Made by a program: the position numbers and the translations under genes
Source: Oceanitalea sp047302425
GTDB lineage: Bacteria; Actinomycetota; Actinomycetes; Actinomycetales; Actinomycetaceae
Direction of reading: 5' to 3'
NCBI RefSeq assembly: GCF_047302425.1
Contig: NZ_CP154855.1
Span: 1,860,001 to 1,924,000, forward strand
Length of the DNA: 64,000 nt
Shown: positions 33,698 through 41,870 of the stretch, piece by piece
Numbering within the stretch: the stretch's first letter is position 1
Layout: each line of letters begins with the position of its first letter
The notes under the pieces: generated by a model
Databases searched by the model: none
Told to the model about the DNA's origin: nothing
What the model saw: only the letters and a program-made list of their open reading frames with translations

Positions 33698-35050
33698 GTG
33701 AGTATCGAGGCAGATCCCGCGGTCCTCCGCGGGCTGGACACCTGGCGCGACCTTCCGGCATCCCAGCAGCCCCAGTGGCGCAGCACCGAGGAGCTGCGGG
33801 CCGTCACCGACGAGCTCGCCGCCTCCCCGCCGCTCGTCTTCGCCGGCGAGGCGGACCAGCTGCGTGAGCAGCTGGCCAAGGCCTCCCGCGGCGAGGCCTT
33901 CCTGCTGCAGGGCGGGGACTGCGCCGAGACCTTCGCGGAGTCGACGGCGGACAACATCCGCAACAAGATCCGCACCATCCTCCAGATGGCCGTCGTCCTC
34001 ACCTACGGCGCGAGCCTGCCCATCATCAAGATGGGGCGGATGGCCGGCCAGTACGCCAAGCCGCGCAGCAACACGATGGAGACGCGCGACGGCGTCGAGC
34101 TGCCCGCCTACCGGGGCGACGCCGTCAACGGGCACGCCTTCACGGCGGAGTCCCGGGTACCCGACCCGAACCGCCTGCTGTCCGCGTACCACCGCTCCGC
34201 GACGACCCTCAACCTCATCCGCGCCTTCACCGGCGGCGGCTTCGCCGACCTGCGGCGCGTCCACGAGTGGAACCGCGGCTTCACCTCCAACCCGGCCTAC
34301 AAGCGCTACGAGCAGCTGGCCGCCGAGATCGACCGCGCGGTGCGCTTCATGGCCGCCGCGGGCGCCGACTTCGATGCCCTGCGCACCGTGGACTTCTACT
34401 CCAGCCACGAGGCGCTGCTCCTCGACTACGAGCGGGCGATGACCCGCATCGACTCGCGCACCGGGCAGCCGTACAACACGTCCGCGCACTTCCTGTGGAT
34501 CGGGGAGCGCACCCGCGAGCTCGACGGCGCGCACGTCGACCTGCTCTCCCGGGTGCACAACCCGATCGGCGTCAAGCTCGGTCCGACGACCACTCCCGAG
34601 ACGGCCCTCGCGCTGCAGGAGAAGCTCAACCCCGAGGGCACGCCCGGGCGCCTCACCTTCATCACCCGCATGGGCGCCGAGCGCATCCGCGACGTGCTGC
34701 CCGGCCTGCTGTCCGCGGTGTCGGCCGAGGGCAGCCCCGTCACCTGGGTGTGCGACCCCATGCACGGCAACACCTTCGCCTCGCCCAGCGGGTACAAGAC
34801 GCGCCGCTTCGACACGGTCCTCGACGAGGTGCGCGGCTTCTTCGAGGCGCACCAGGCGGCGGGCACCGTCCCCGGCGGCCTGCACGTGGAGCTCACCGGC
34901 GACGACGTCACCGAGGTGCTCGGTGGCGGCGAGGAGATCGACGAGGGGGCGCTCAGCCGCCGCTACGAGACCCTCGTCGACCCGCGCCTCAACCACCAGC
35001 AGTCCCTGGAGATGGCCTTCGCCGTCGCGGAGATGCTCCGCGGGAGCTGA
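33698..35050 (+). CDS. aroG: 3-deoxy-7-phosphoheptulonate synthase, class II
   Basis: A 450-residue plant/mycobacterial-type DAHP synthase, the first enzyme of the shikimate pathway (PEP plus erythrose 4-phosphate). Typical class II segments are LDTWRDLPASQQPQW at the N-terminus, LLQGGDCAE with the metal cysteine, GRMAGQYAKPRS, SSHEALLLDYE, WIGERTRELDGAHV, GVKLGPTTTP and CDPMHGNT. The GTG start lies 7 nt after TATCCT (leaderless). In mycobacteria this gene is likewise close to pknL. Confidence 0.95.
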   Translation: MSIEADPAVLRGLDTWRDLPASQQPQWRSTEELRAVTDELAASPPLVFAGEADQLREQLAKASRGEAFLLQGGDCAETFAESTADNIRNKIRTILQMAVVLTYGASLPIIKMGRMAGQYAKPRSNTMETRDGVELPAYRGDAVNGHAFTAESRVPDPNRLLSAYHRSATTLNLIRAFTGGGFADLRRVHEWNRGFTSNPAYKRYEQLAAEIDRAVRFMAAAGADFDALRTVDFYSSHEALLLDYERAMTRIDSRTGQPYNTSAHFLWIGERTRELDGAHVDLLSRVHNPIGVKLGPTTTPETALALQEKLNPEGTPGRLTFITRMGAERIRDVLPGLLSAVSAEGSPVTWVCDPMHGNTFASPSGYKTRRFDTVLDEVRGFFEAHQAAGTVPGGLHVELTGDDVTEVLGGGEEIDEGALSRRYETLVDPRLNHQQSLEMAFAVAEMLRGS

Positions 35051-35073
35051 GCGGACGGGACCGGGGGGAGCGC

Positions 35074-35676
35074 ATGAGCACGGCAGGGGCGATCGAGGTG
35101 CCGCCCGAGCGGAGCCTCCCACCGGGCCAGCACCTCGTGGCCGAGGCACCGGTCATGCACTACGGGCCGGTGCCCAGGCCCCGCCCCGAGCGCTGGGACT
35201 TCGCGGTGGGCGGGCTCACCCGCGACAACGAGGAGCGGCGCTTCTCCCTCGAGGAGATCCTCGCGCTGCCCGCCGTCGACGTGCTCGGTGACCTCCACTG
35301 CTCCTCGCGGTGGAGCACCCTGGACGAGCGGTGGTCGGGGGTGGCCGCGCGCGCCGTCGTCGAGGCGGTGCCGCCGGCCGACGGGGTCGAGGACGTCCTC
35401 GTCTTCGCCGAGTTCGGCTACAGCGCGACGATCCGCGTCGACGACCTCATGTCTGCGCGGGCGGTGCTGGCCACCCACCACGACGGCGAGCCCCTCACCC
35501 AGGAGCGCGGCGCCCCGCTGCGGCTGGTCATCCCGCACCTGTACTCGTGGAAGGGCCCCAAGTGGGTGCGCGGGTGGCACTACACCGCGGCTCCCGAGCG
35601 CGGCTTCTGGGAGCAGCGCGGCTACCACCTGCGCGGCGACGCCTGGCGCGAGGAGCGCTACTCCTACCAGGAGTGA
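35074..35676 (+). CDS. Sulfite oxidase-like molybdopterin oxidoreductase
   Basis: A 200-residue molybdopterin-binding domain protein without signal peptide. The conserved pocket reads GDLHCSSRWSTLDERWSGV, the cysteine being the expected molybdenum ligand, followed by FAEFGYSATI and the C-terminal PHLYSWKGPKWVRGW. It lacks the heme and dimerisation domains of full sulfite oxidases, as is normal for this small cytoplasmic family. Substrate is unknown. The ATG follows GGGGGGAG closely, 23 bp after aroG, so co-transcription is possible. Confidence 0.85.
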   Translation: MSTAGAIEVPPERSLPPGQHLVAEAPVMHYGPVPRPRPERWDFAVGGLTRDNEERRFSLEEILALPAVDVLGDLHCSSRWSTLDERWSGVAARAVVEAVPPADGVEDVLVFAEFGYSATIRVDDLMSARAVLATHHDGEPLTQERGAPLRLVIPHLYSWKGPKWVRGWHYTAAPERGFWEQRGYHLRGDAWREERYSYQE

Positions 35677-35689
35677 CCCCCACCCCTCG

Positions 35690-35779
35690 CGCCGAGAGTG
35701 CACTTACCGCCGACAGTGCAGTTACCGCCGACAGCGCACTTATCGCCGAGAGTGCACTTACCGCCTGGAGCGCACTCAC
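35690..35779 (+). repeat. Tandem array of five 18-bp units
   Basis: Units start at 35690, 35708, 35726, 35744 and 35762. The first is CGCCGAGAGTGCACTTAC; the others differ at one to five positions, mainly G/C at position 7 and T/C at position 10. There are no spacers between units. The array begins 14 bp after the molybdopterin-enzyme gene. Confidence 0.85.
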
Positions 35780-36143
35780 CGAACGCGACACCGAGTCGCT
35801 CGCTCGCGGCTCGGTGTCGCCGAATGCCACTCGCGGAGGAGGTCCAGACCGATGTGGCTGAGCCAGCTGGGCCAGCTGTTGATCATGCATGTGCCGGAGG
35901 CGAGCAGGACGGAGGCGGCGGGCACGAAGACCTGGCCGAGGCGCATGGCCCTCACGCCATGCACGCTCGCTGCGCATGAGTGGCTCCAGGCGAACACGAG
36001 GAAGTTCCTCCGCACCCTGCCGATGGCCGGGAGGAGCGCCGCGAGAGCCAGGACAACGCCGAAGAAGAACGAAGAACCAGCTGTCGACCACCCCCGCCCC
36101 CCGTCAGCATGACCGGGAGCGTCGACCAGCCCCCGCCCCCACA

Positions 36144-36187
36144 CGCCGAGAGCCGGACTCCTCCACGGAGGAATCCGGCTCTCGGCG
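36144..36187. repeat. Strong hairpin at the edge of the inverted repeat array
   Basis: CGCCGAGAGCCGGA and TCCTCC pair with GGAGGA and TCCGGCTCTCGGCG, with one mismatch and an AC turn, giving a stem of about 20 bp. Its right arm coincides with the most diverged 18-bp unit, so it joins the array and a terminator-like structure in one element. Confidence 0.75.
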
Positions 36188-36241
36188 GCAAGTGCACTGT
36201 CGGCGGTAAGTGTGCTGCCGGCGCTAAGTGTGCTCTCGGCG
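36170..36241 (-). repeat. Tandem array of four 18-bp units, inverted relative to the left array
   Basis: Read on the minus strand, units lie at 36241-36224, 36223-36206, 36205-36188 and 36187-36170; they begin CGCCGAGAGCACACTTAG, then variants of the same consensus, the last being diverged. Spacing is exactly 18 bp without spacers. Confidence 0.82.
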
Positions 36242-36264
36242 AGGGAAAAGCTGGGGTCAGTCGG

Positions 36265-37953
36265 TCACCACTCGCGGGTGGCGGGGATGAGGGTGCCGGG
36301 GTTGAGGTTGCGGCCCGGGTCGATGCCCTCGAGGAGCGCGACCTGGACGTCGACGCCGGCGGGGGAGATGTCCTGCTCCAGCCAGTGCGCGTGGTCGGTG
36401 CCCACGCCGTGGTGGTGGGAGATCGTGCCGCCGTGGTCGACGAAGGACTGCTGGATCGCCTTCTTGACCACCCAGTACTGGCGCAGCTGCTCCTCCATGT
36501 CCGAGGAGGTCGGCACGAAGGCGAAGGTGAAGTACAGGCAGGCGCCGGAGTGGTAGCTGTGCGACAGGTGGCACATGATGTAGCCGCGCACGCCCAGGGA
36601 GTCGAAGGCGTCCCGCGCGGCGCGCATCGTCAGGTGGTAGACCTCCATGAGCCGCGACCACGGCATGGCCGTCTCCGAGACGTCGGCGAGGGCGCCGATG
36701 TCGAGGAGGAAGTCACGGATGTAGGGGGTGTCGAACTTCTTCTGGTCGTACAGCGCGCCCGGGCCCTTGCCGAGCTTGACGCCGCCGTGCTCACGCACGA
36801 TCTTGCCGACCGTCGCCTTGTCGGCCTTGACGCGGGCGCTGCCGCCCTCGTAGCCGACGTAGCTGAGGCAGGCCTTGTCGAGGTCCCAGCCGCGCTTCTC
36901 GAGGAAGCCGAAGAGCCCGTCCTGGACGGCCTTCTTCGCGCCCTTCGACGCCTTCTGCGTCGACAGCGAGAAGGCCGTCTCGTTGCCGTCGGACACGCGG
37001 GTGACCGAGGGGTGGGCGTCGGACACGGAGATCGCGTGCATCGCCTGGACGGCGCTGCCCCAGTTGGGGAAGAGGTAGGCGATGATCTCGCGGTTCTCGG
37101 GCAGGCGGTGGACGTGGACCCAGGCCTCGGTGATGACGCCGAGACGCCCCTCGGAGCCGAGGATCATCTCCCGGACGCTGGGCCCGGAGGAGGTGCTGGG
37201 CAGCGGGCGCAGCGCGACGACCTTGCCCGGCAGCACGACGCGCATGCCGCGCGTGATGTCGGCGATGTCGCCGTACTTGTCGGACTGCATGCCCGAGGAG
37301 CGGGTGGCGATCCACCCGCCGAGCGTCGAGTGCTTGAAGCTGTCGGGCTGGTGGCCCATGGTCCACCCGCGGGCGGTCAGCTGCTCCTCGAGGTCCGGGC
37401 CGAGCACACCGGCCTGGACGCGGGCAAGTCCGGCGTCCTCGTCGATGTCGAGGACGCGGTTGAGCCGTCCGAGGTCGAGGGACACGACGGGGCGCGTCTC
37501 CTCGGCGGGCGGGGTGAGCGAGCCGGAGATGTTCGAGCCACCGCCGAAGGGGATGAGGACGGCGTCAGCCTCGACGACGGCGTCGACGACGGCGCGCACC
37601 TCCTCCTCCGTGCCCGGGTAGACGACGACGTCGGGAACGCGCGGCAGGTGGCCGGCGCGGATCCGGACGAGGTCGACCAGGCCCTTGCCGTAGGTGTGGA
37701 CGACGCGGTCGAGGTCGGCGGTGACGACGTGCTCCTCACCGAGCGCGGAGCGCAGCTCGCCGGCGAGGTCCTCGGGCAGCCGGCTCGCGGGGACGTCGAT
37801 GTCCTCGAAGCTCGGCGGTGGTGTTCCCGGCGCCGACAGGTCGATCCCGATCCTGTCCATGACGAAGGCCGCCATCTTGGGCTTGTCCCGGTAGTTGAAG
37901 GCGATGCCCTCCACTCCCCAGCCCCACCACTTCTGGTGCGTCACTCCCGTCAC
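36265..37953 (-). CDS. FAD-binding oxidase of the alkyldihydroxyacetonephosphate synthase (AGPS) type
   Basis: A 562-residue flavoprotein. The PCMH FAD domain contains VVVYPGTEEEV, FGGGSNISGSL, GHQPDSFKHSTLGGW and LGSEGRLGVITEA. The C-terminal domain shows SETAMPWSRL, the YHSGACLYFTFAF segment and SHHHGVG; the His triad is the one essential in eukaryotic AGPS. The N-terminus KWWGWGVEG also matches that family. AGPS exchanges the acyl chain of acyl-DHAP for a fatty alcohol, creating the ether bond. The GTG has AGGAGG 6 nt upstream and overlaps the PlsC stop, so it is the last gene of the four-gene operon. Confidence 0.88.
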   Translation of the reverse strand: MTGVTHQKWWGWGVEGIAFNYRDKPKMAAFVMDRIGIDLSAPGTPPPSFEDIDVPASRLPEDLAGELRSALGEEHVVTADLDRVVHTYGKGLVDLVRIRAGHLPRVPDVVVYPGTEEEVRAVVDAVVEADAVLIPFGGGSNISGSLTPPAEETRPVVSLDLGRLNRVLDIDEDAGLARVQAGVLGPDLEEQLTARGWTMGHQPDSFKHSTLGGWIATRSSGMQSDKYGDIADITRGMRVVLPGKVVALRPLPSTSSGPSVREMILGSEGRLGVITEAWVHVHRLPENREIIAYLFPNWGSAVQAMHAISVSDAHPSVTRVSDGNETAFSLSTQKASKGAKKAVQDGLFGFLEKRGWDLDKACLSYVGYEGGSARVKADKATVGKIVREHGGVKLGKGPGALYDQKKFDTPYIRDFLLDIGALADVSETAMPWSRLMEVYHLTMRAARDAFDSLGVRGYIMCHLSHSYHSGACLYFTFAFVPTSSDMEEQLRQYWVVKKAIQQSFVDHGGTISHHHGVGTDHAHWLEQDISPAGVDVQVALLEGIDPGRNLNPGTLIPATREW

Positions 37954-38714
37954 GAAGCCTCCTCCTGGGACCGGCCCTCCGGCCCGCCCCTCCTCGAGTC
38001 GCCGACGACGTACGGCGTCTGCATGGTCATCATGGTGCTGATGTGCTGGGCGATGCGGTCGCTGAACTCGCGCGCCGGCTCCCCGGGACGGGGCCGCATC
38101 GGTCGGCCGACGAGCACCCGCACGCGCGGGCGGCCGGGGACGGGCCAGAAGCGGCCCACCGGCATCGCCTCGTGGGTGCCGAGGAGCGCGACTGGGACGC
38201 ACGGGACGCCCGAGGTCGCGCAGAGCACCGCCGCGCCCGGCTTGAAGGGGCGCATGACGCCGTCGCGGGAGCGGGTGCCCTCGGGGAAGAGCAGGATCGG
38301 CAGGCCGCTCGTGATGAGCCGCTGCGACATGCCCTTGCTCTTCCCGCGCCCCCCGGTGCGCTCGATCGGGTAGGTGTTGAAGAAGAGCGAGGTGAGCGCC
38401 TTGACCCACCAGCGGGAGTAGAAGTAGTCGGCGGCGGCGCCGACGGTCAGCCGCTTGGTGAGTCGGTAGGGCAGCTGCGAGACGAGGACGCCGGTGTCCA
38501 GGTGGCTGCAGTGGTTGGCGACGAGGACGAAGGGGCCGCGGAGCGAGTCGACGTTGTCGGTGCCCTCGACCGTCGTCGTCGTGACGGCGGAGACGACGGG
38601 CCGCAGGACGAGGCGCTGCGCGACGAAGCGCATGGCCCGGTGCCAGCGGGAGTGGTACCTGCCCAGGCTGGGGGCCTTCTCGTCGCTGCGGCTGTCCGCC
38701 GGCTCCTTGGTCAC
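37950..38714 (-). CDS. PlsC-family acyltransferase (third gene of ether-lipid-like operon)
   Basis: 254 residues with intact acyltransferase motifs: NHCSHLD (HX4D), a YPIERTGGRG segment and FPEGTRSRDG, followed by GVPCVPVALLG. A short basic N-terminus precedes a membrane-interacting stretch. In this operon the natural role would be acylation of dihydroxyacetone phosphate or glycerol 3-phosphate, the step before alkyl exchange, but sequence cannot tell the acceptor. It overlaps both neighbours as GTGA, indicating translational coupling. Confidence 0.85.
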   Translation of the reverse strand: MTKEPADSRSDEKAPSLGRYHSRWHRAMRFVAQRLVLRPVVSAVTTTTVEGTDNVDSLRGPFVLVANHCSHLDTGVLVSQLPYRLTKRLTVGAAADYFYSRWWVKALTSLFFNTYPIERTGGRGKSKGMSQRLITSGLPILLFPEGTRSRDGVMRPFKPGAAVLCATSGVPCVPVALLGTHEAMPVGRFWPVPGRPRVRVLVGRPMRPRPGEPAREFSDRIAQHISTMMTMQTPYVVGDSRRGGPEGRSQEEAS

Positions 38715-39532
38715 GACCGTCCCCCCTGGATCAGTGCGGTGGCGCGCCGCACGAGCGGCCGCGGTGCGTGGGCGGCGAGGAAGGCGATGACCCGGAAGCG
38801 CCGCGAGGGCACCGAGCGCACCCGCCCGCGCTCGACGTCCGCCAGCGCGTCGGCCACGACGCGGTCGGCCTCCAGCCACAGGAAGGAGGGGATCGCGCTC
38901 GTGCGGATCTTCGCCCGCTCGTGGAACTCGGTGCGCACCCAGCCGGGCACCAGCGCGGTGGCCTGGACCCCGGTGCCGGCGAGCTCGAGGGACAGCGACT
39001 CGGAGTACGTCGCGACCCACGACTTGATCGCCGAGTAGGCGCCCATGGGCACGAGCCCGGCCACCGAGGCGACGTTGACGATGACGCCGTGCCCGCGGCC
39101 GACCATGGCCCGCCCCGCGGCGTTGCCCAGGACGAGGACGGCGCGAACCATGACGTCCAGCGACCGGTCGACCTCGCCGAGGTCCTCGGCCAGGAGCGGC
39201 ACGTGGACCCCGTGCCCGGCGTTGTTGACGAGGACGTCGACGGGCGAGTCGGCGTCGAGGAGCCGGGCCGCGACGGCGTCGACGTCGTCGCGGGACGCGA
39301 GGTCGGCCACGAGCGTCTCCACCTCGACACCGTAGCGCCAGCGCAGCTGGTCGGCGGTCTTGTCCAGCCGCTCCCGGTTGCGGGCGACGAGGACGAGCGC
39401 CAGGCCGCGGGCCGCGAGGGCCCGGGCGAACTCGAGGCCCAGCCCGGACGTGCCGCCGGTGACGAGGGCGCGCCCCCGCAGGACGGAGGACTCCGCGGGC
39501 GCCGACAGGGGGCGCCGGGAACTGGTCGTCAT
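38711..39532 (-). CDS. Short-chain dehydrogenase/reductase
   Basis: A 273-residue classical SDR. The cofactor motif is VTGGTSGLGLEFARAL, with NNAGHG, the catalytic serine in NVASVAG and YSAIK as the YxxxK pair. The Arg after ARN favours NADPH. The C-terminal region is hydrophobic and basic, compatible with membrane association. By context it may reduce acyl/alkyl-DHAP, or a fatty aldehyde released by the upstream reductase. Start overlaps the upstream stop as ATGA. Confidence 0.85.
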   Translation of the reverse strand: MTTSSRRPLSAPAESSVLRGRALVTGGTSGLGLEFARALAARGLALVLVARNRERLDKTADQLRWRYGVEVETLVADLASRDDVDAVAARLLDADSPVDVLVNNAGHGVHVPLLAEDLGEVDRSLDVMVRAVLVLGNAAGRAMVGRGHGVIVNVASVAGLVPMGAYSAIKSWVATYSESLSLELAGTGVQATALVPGWVRTEFHERAKIRTSAIPSFLWLEADRVVADALADVERGRVRSVPSRRFRVIAFLAAHAPRPLVRRATALIQGGRS

Positions 39533-41796
39533 CGCTGGACGCCCTCCTTGAGGCTGCGCAGGACGGGGGCGACCCGGCCCTCGACCGTCGTCGTCCACGA
39601 GAGGACGGGCCAGCGCTGGGCCCGTGCGTAACGGTAGAGCTGCGCGTCGGGGTTGACCACACGGGGGTTGCCGACGACCTCGAGCCACGGCCGGTCGGCG
39701 TAGCTGTCGCCGTAGGCGTAGGACGCGGACAGGTCCAGGCCCTCCTCGCGGGCGTAGCGGGTGAGCCAGGTCGCCCGCGACTCACCGACGAGCGGGGAGG
39801 TGAGGAGGTGGCCGGTCCAGCGGCCGTCGTCGTCCTTCTCCATCTGGCCGGCGACGACGACGTCGAAGAGCGGGGCGAGCGGCTCGACGAAGACGTCGAT
39901 CTCCCCGGTGACGAGGACGGTGCGGTGGCCGGCGGCGCGGTGCGCGCGGATCTGCGCGACGGCCTCGGTGAGGACGTCGCGGCGCAGGGAGTCCTGGACC
40001 CGCTCGGCGATCGCGGCGCGCAGCTCGGCCTCGTGGGTGCCGGCGTAGCGGCGCATGAACGTGCGGATGAAGTCGCCGCGGTCGCGCATCTCCGCCTGGA
40101 GGTAGCGCGGCCCGAGGGCCACGAGGTTGGCCAGGGCCTTGGGCCAGCCGGCCGGGGGACGGGTGGCGAGCTCGACCCACAGGTACTGCTCGACGAGGGT
40201 CGCGGCGATGACGGTGCGCTGGAGGTCGAAGACGGCGACGACGTCGCTGCGCTGGGGCAGCTCGCTCTCGCGAGGGGTGCCGGCCTTGGGGCGGTCCCCG
40301 CGCATGAGGCCCGGGACGCCGGGGATGTGGACGTCCTGGAGGTAGTGGCGCCAGTCGATCTCGGTGACGTCGAAGCCGTGCTCCTCCTGCCGCTCGGGCG
40401 GGAGGGAGGCGTGCAGCGCCCGGGTGCGGGCGTCGTCGAAGATGACCTCGATCTGCGTGTACGGCTGGTACAGCGCGGTGAACTTGCGCAGCGTGTTGAT
40501 GTCGCGGCGCGCCTTGTAGAGCGTCGACATCCACCCGCGGGTCAGGTCCCGGGCGGGCAGGCGCCCGACGGCGCGGTCCGCGATCTCCACCGCCCTCTCC
40601 CGGCGGCGCACCGCGCGCTCGACGGCGCCGCGGTGGGGGAAGGACCACGAGGGCACCGAGACGTGGGAGCCGCTGGAGTCCTTGAGCGGGTTCGCGGAGA
40701 AGTACTCGCGCACGTACTCGTAGAGCTTGCCGAAGCGCAGCGGGTTCGTGATCCCCGAGGAGACCTGGTAGTAGCTCCCCTCGCCCGGCTCCGGCGGCGC
40801 GGCGGCCGCGGCGAGGATCGCGTTGACGACGAAGTCGACGGGGATGACGTCGAGGACGGTGTCGGCGAGGGCCGGGAACTCGGGGAGCATGCCGCGGCCG
40901 TAGGCGGCGATGAGCGGGTCGGCGACCTTGAAGCCGTCGATCCAGCCGGGGTAGGGGTGGCGGAAGGAGGACTCGATGATCGTGGGACGCACGACCGACA
41001 GGCGGTGGCCCCCGCCCTGCCACAGGTCCTCGGCGACGCGCTCGCCCATCGCCTTGGTGAAGGTGTAGACGTCCGGCCAGCCCAGGGACTCAGCGCGGGT
41101 GCGGGCGTGGGTGACGAGCTCGGCGCGCACCCAGGCGGCGCGGGCGGCCTCGGCGGCCTGGGAGACGGCGCGCGGCCCGGCGCGGCGGTGGTCGACCTCG
41201 GCCTGCCGGAGCAGGGGGTCGAGGACCTCGGGACGGCGCGAGGCCTCCTCGGCCGCCTCGCGGGCGGCGAGGGCGGAGCGCAGCTCGGTGCGGTAGTCGA
41301 CCTCGTGGTCGAGGCTGCGCTCCTCGGCCACACCCTTGCGCAGCCCGGCGACGTAGCTCGTCGAGACGTGGACGACGTGCGGGTCGGTGCCCGTGGCGAG
41401 GAGCTGCTCGTAGAGGTTGACCGGCCCGGCGACGTTGGCGGCGAAGGCCTCGTCGACCGGCAGGTCGAAGGAGACGCTCGAGGCGGAGTGGACGACGACG
41501 TCGAGGTCGCCCGGCAGCTCGGGGACGTCCTCGAGGTCACCCGGGATGACGGTGACCCGCTCGGTGAAGGCGGCGAGGGCGTTCTCCTCCCCGACCGAGT
41601 CGCGCCAGCTGCGGAAGACCGGCTTGCGCAGCAGCTTCTCGGCCCGCCGCTGGGCGGACAGGTCCCCGCGGGGACGGACGAGGATGCTGATGCGCGTCGT
41701 CGGGTAGGCGGAGAGCAGCTTCTCGACGACGGCCTGGCCGACGAAGCCGGTGGCGCCCGTGACGAGGACGTGCGCGTGCTCCAACGGTGAGTGCAT
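39529..41796 (-). CDS. Fatty acyl-CoA reductase fused to a HAD-like domain
   Basis: 755 residues. The N-terminal part (about 1-380) is a fatty acyl-CoA reductase of the extended SDR type: VLVTGATGFVGQAVVEKLL binds NADPH, HVSTSYVAGL supplies the serine and VYTFTKAMGE the YxxxK pair. The C-terminal part (about 500-755) is a HAD subfamily IB domain with VTGEIDVFVEPLAP and YGDSYADRPWLE, but its nucleophile motif reads DLQRT rather than DxDxT, so the acid/base Asp is missing. The protein should reduce acyl-CoA to aldehyde or alcohol; the HAD part may be inactive. A TAGAGT box lies 7 nt before the ATG. First gene of the operon. Confidence 0.87.
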   Translation of the reverse strand: MHSPLEHAHVLVTGATGFVGQAVVEKLLSAYPTTRISILVRPRGDLSAQRRAEKLLRKPVFRSWRDSVGEENALAAFTERVTVIPGDLEDVPELPGDLDVVVHSASSVSFDLPVDEAFAANVAGPVNLYEQLLATGTDPHVVHVSTSYVAGLRKGVAEERSLDHEVDYRTELRSALAAREAAEEASRRPEVLDPLLRQAEVDHRRAGPRAVSQAAEAARAAWVRAELVTHARTRAESLGWPDVYTFTKAMGERVAEDLWQGGGHRLSVVRPTIIESSFRHPYPGWIDGFKVADPLIAAYGRGMLPEFPALADTVLDVIPVDFVVNAILAAAAAPPEPGEGSYYQVSSGITNPLRFGKLYEYVREYFSANPLKDSSGSHVSVPSWSFPHRGAVERAVRRRERAVEIADRAVGRLPARDLTRGWMSTLYKARRDINTLRKFTALYQPYTQIEVIFDDARTRALHASLPPERQEEHGFDVTEIDWRHYLQDVHIPGVPGLMRGDRPKAGTPRESELPQRSDVVAVFDLQRTVIAATLVEQYLWVELATRPPAGWPKALANLVALGPRYLQAEMRDRGDFIRTFMRRYAGTHEAELRAAIAERVQDSLRRDVLTEAVAQIRAHRAAGHRTVLVTGEIDVFVEPLAPLFDVVVAGQMEKDDDGRWTGHLLTSPLVGESRATWLTRYAREEGLDLSASYAYGDSYADRPWLEVVGNPRVVNPDAQLYRYARAQRWPVLSWTTTVEGRVAPVLRSLKEGVQR

Positions 41797-41870
41797 TTGC
41801 CGAACTCTATAGCCGGGAGGCCCGTCTCCAGAACTACGTCCGGCCGCGCGCCGCACGAGCGCCACCCCCG

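Larger units (their letters stand above)
35677..36264. other. Gene-free 588-bp spacer containing inverted 18-bp repeat arrays and hairpins
   Basis: I see no convincing gene here. Left part: an array of five 18-bp units, then a hairpin (GCGACACCGAG with CTCGGTGTCGC, 35785-35820). Right part: two copies of GTCGACCA followed by CCCCGCCCCC (36083 and 36120), a 44-nt hairpin and an inverted array of four units. The middle, 35830-36080, has an open frame on the minus strand with hydrophobic stretches and a C-terminus running into the repeats; it lacks a start signal and I do not call it. Confidence 0.6.

Noticed and set aside
35776..36144. Minus-strand ORF of 122 codons with hydrophobic stretches
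   Set aside because: No ribosome site or TANNNT box at its start, low-complexity N-terminus, and its end is made of repeat sequence. A short gene remnant remains possible.
35690..36241. CRISPR array
   Set aside because: Units follow each other without unique spacers, are only 18 bp, occur in both orientations, and no cas gene is present.
35677..36264. Insertion sequence bounded by inverted arrays
   Set aside because: No transposase, no clear target-site duplication and arrays of multiple units rather than single terminal repeats; kept as a repeat element only.
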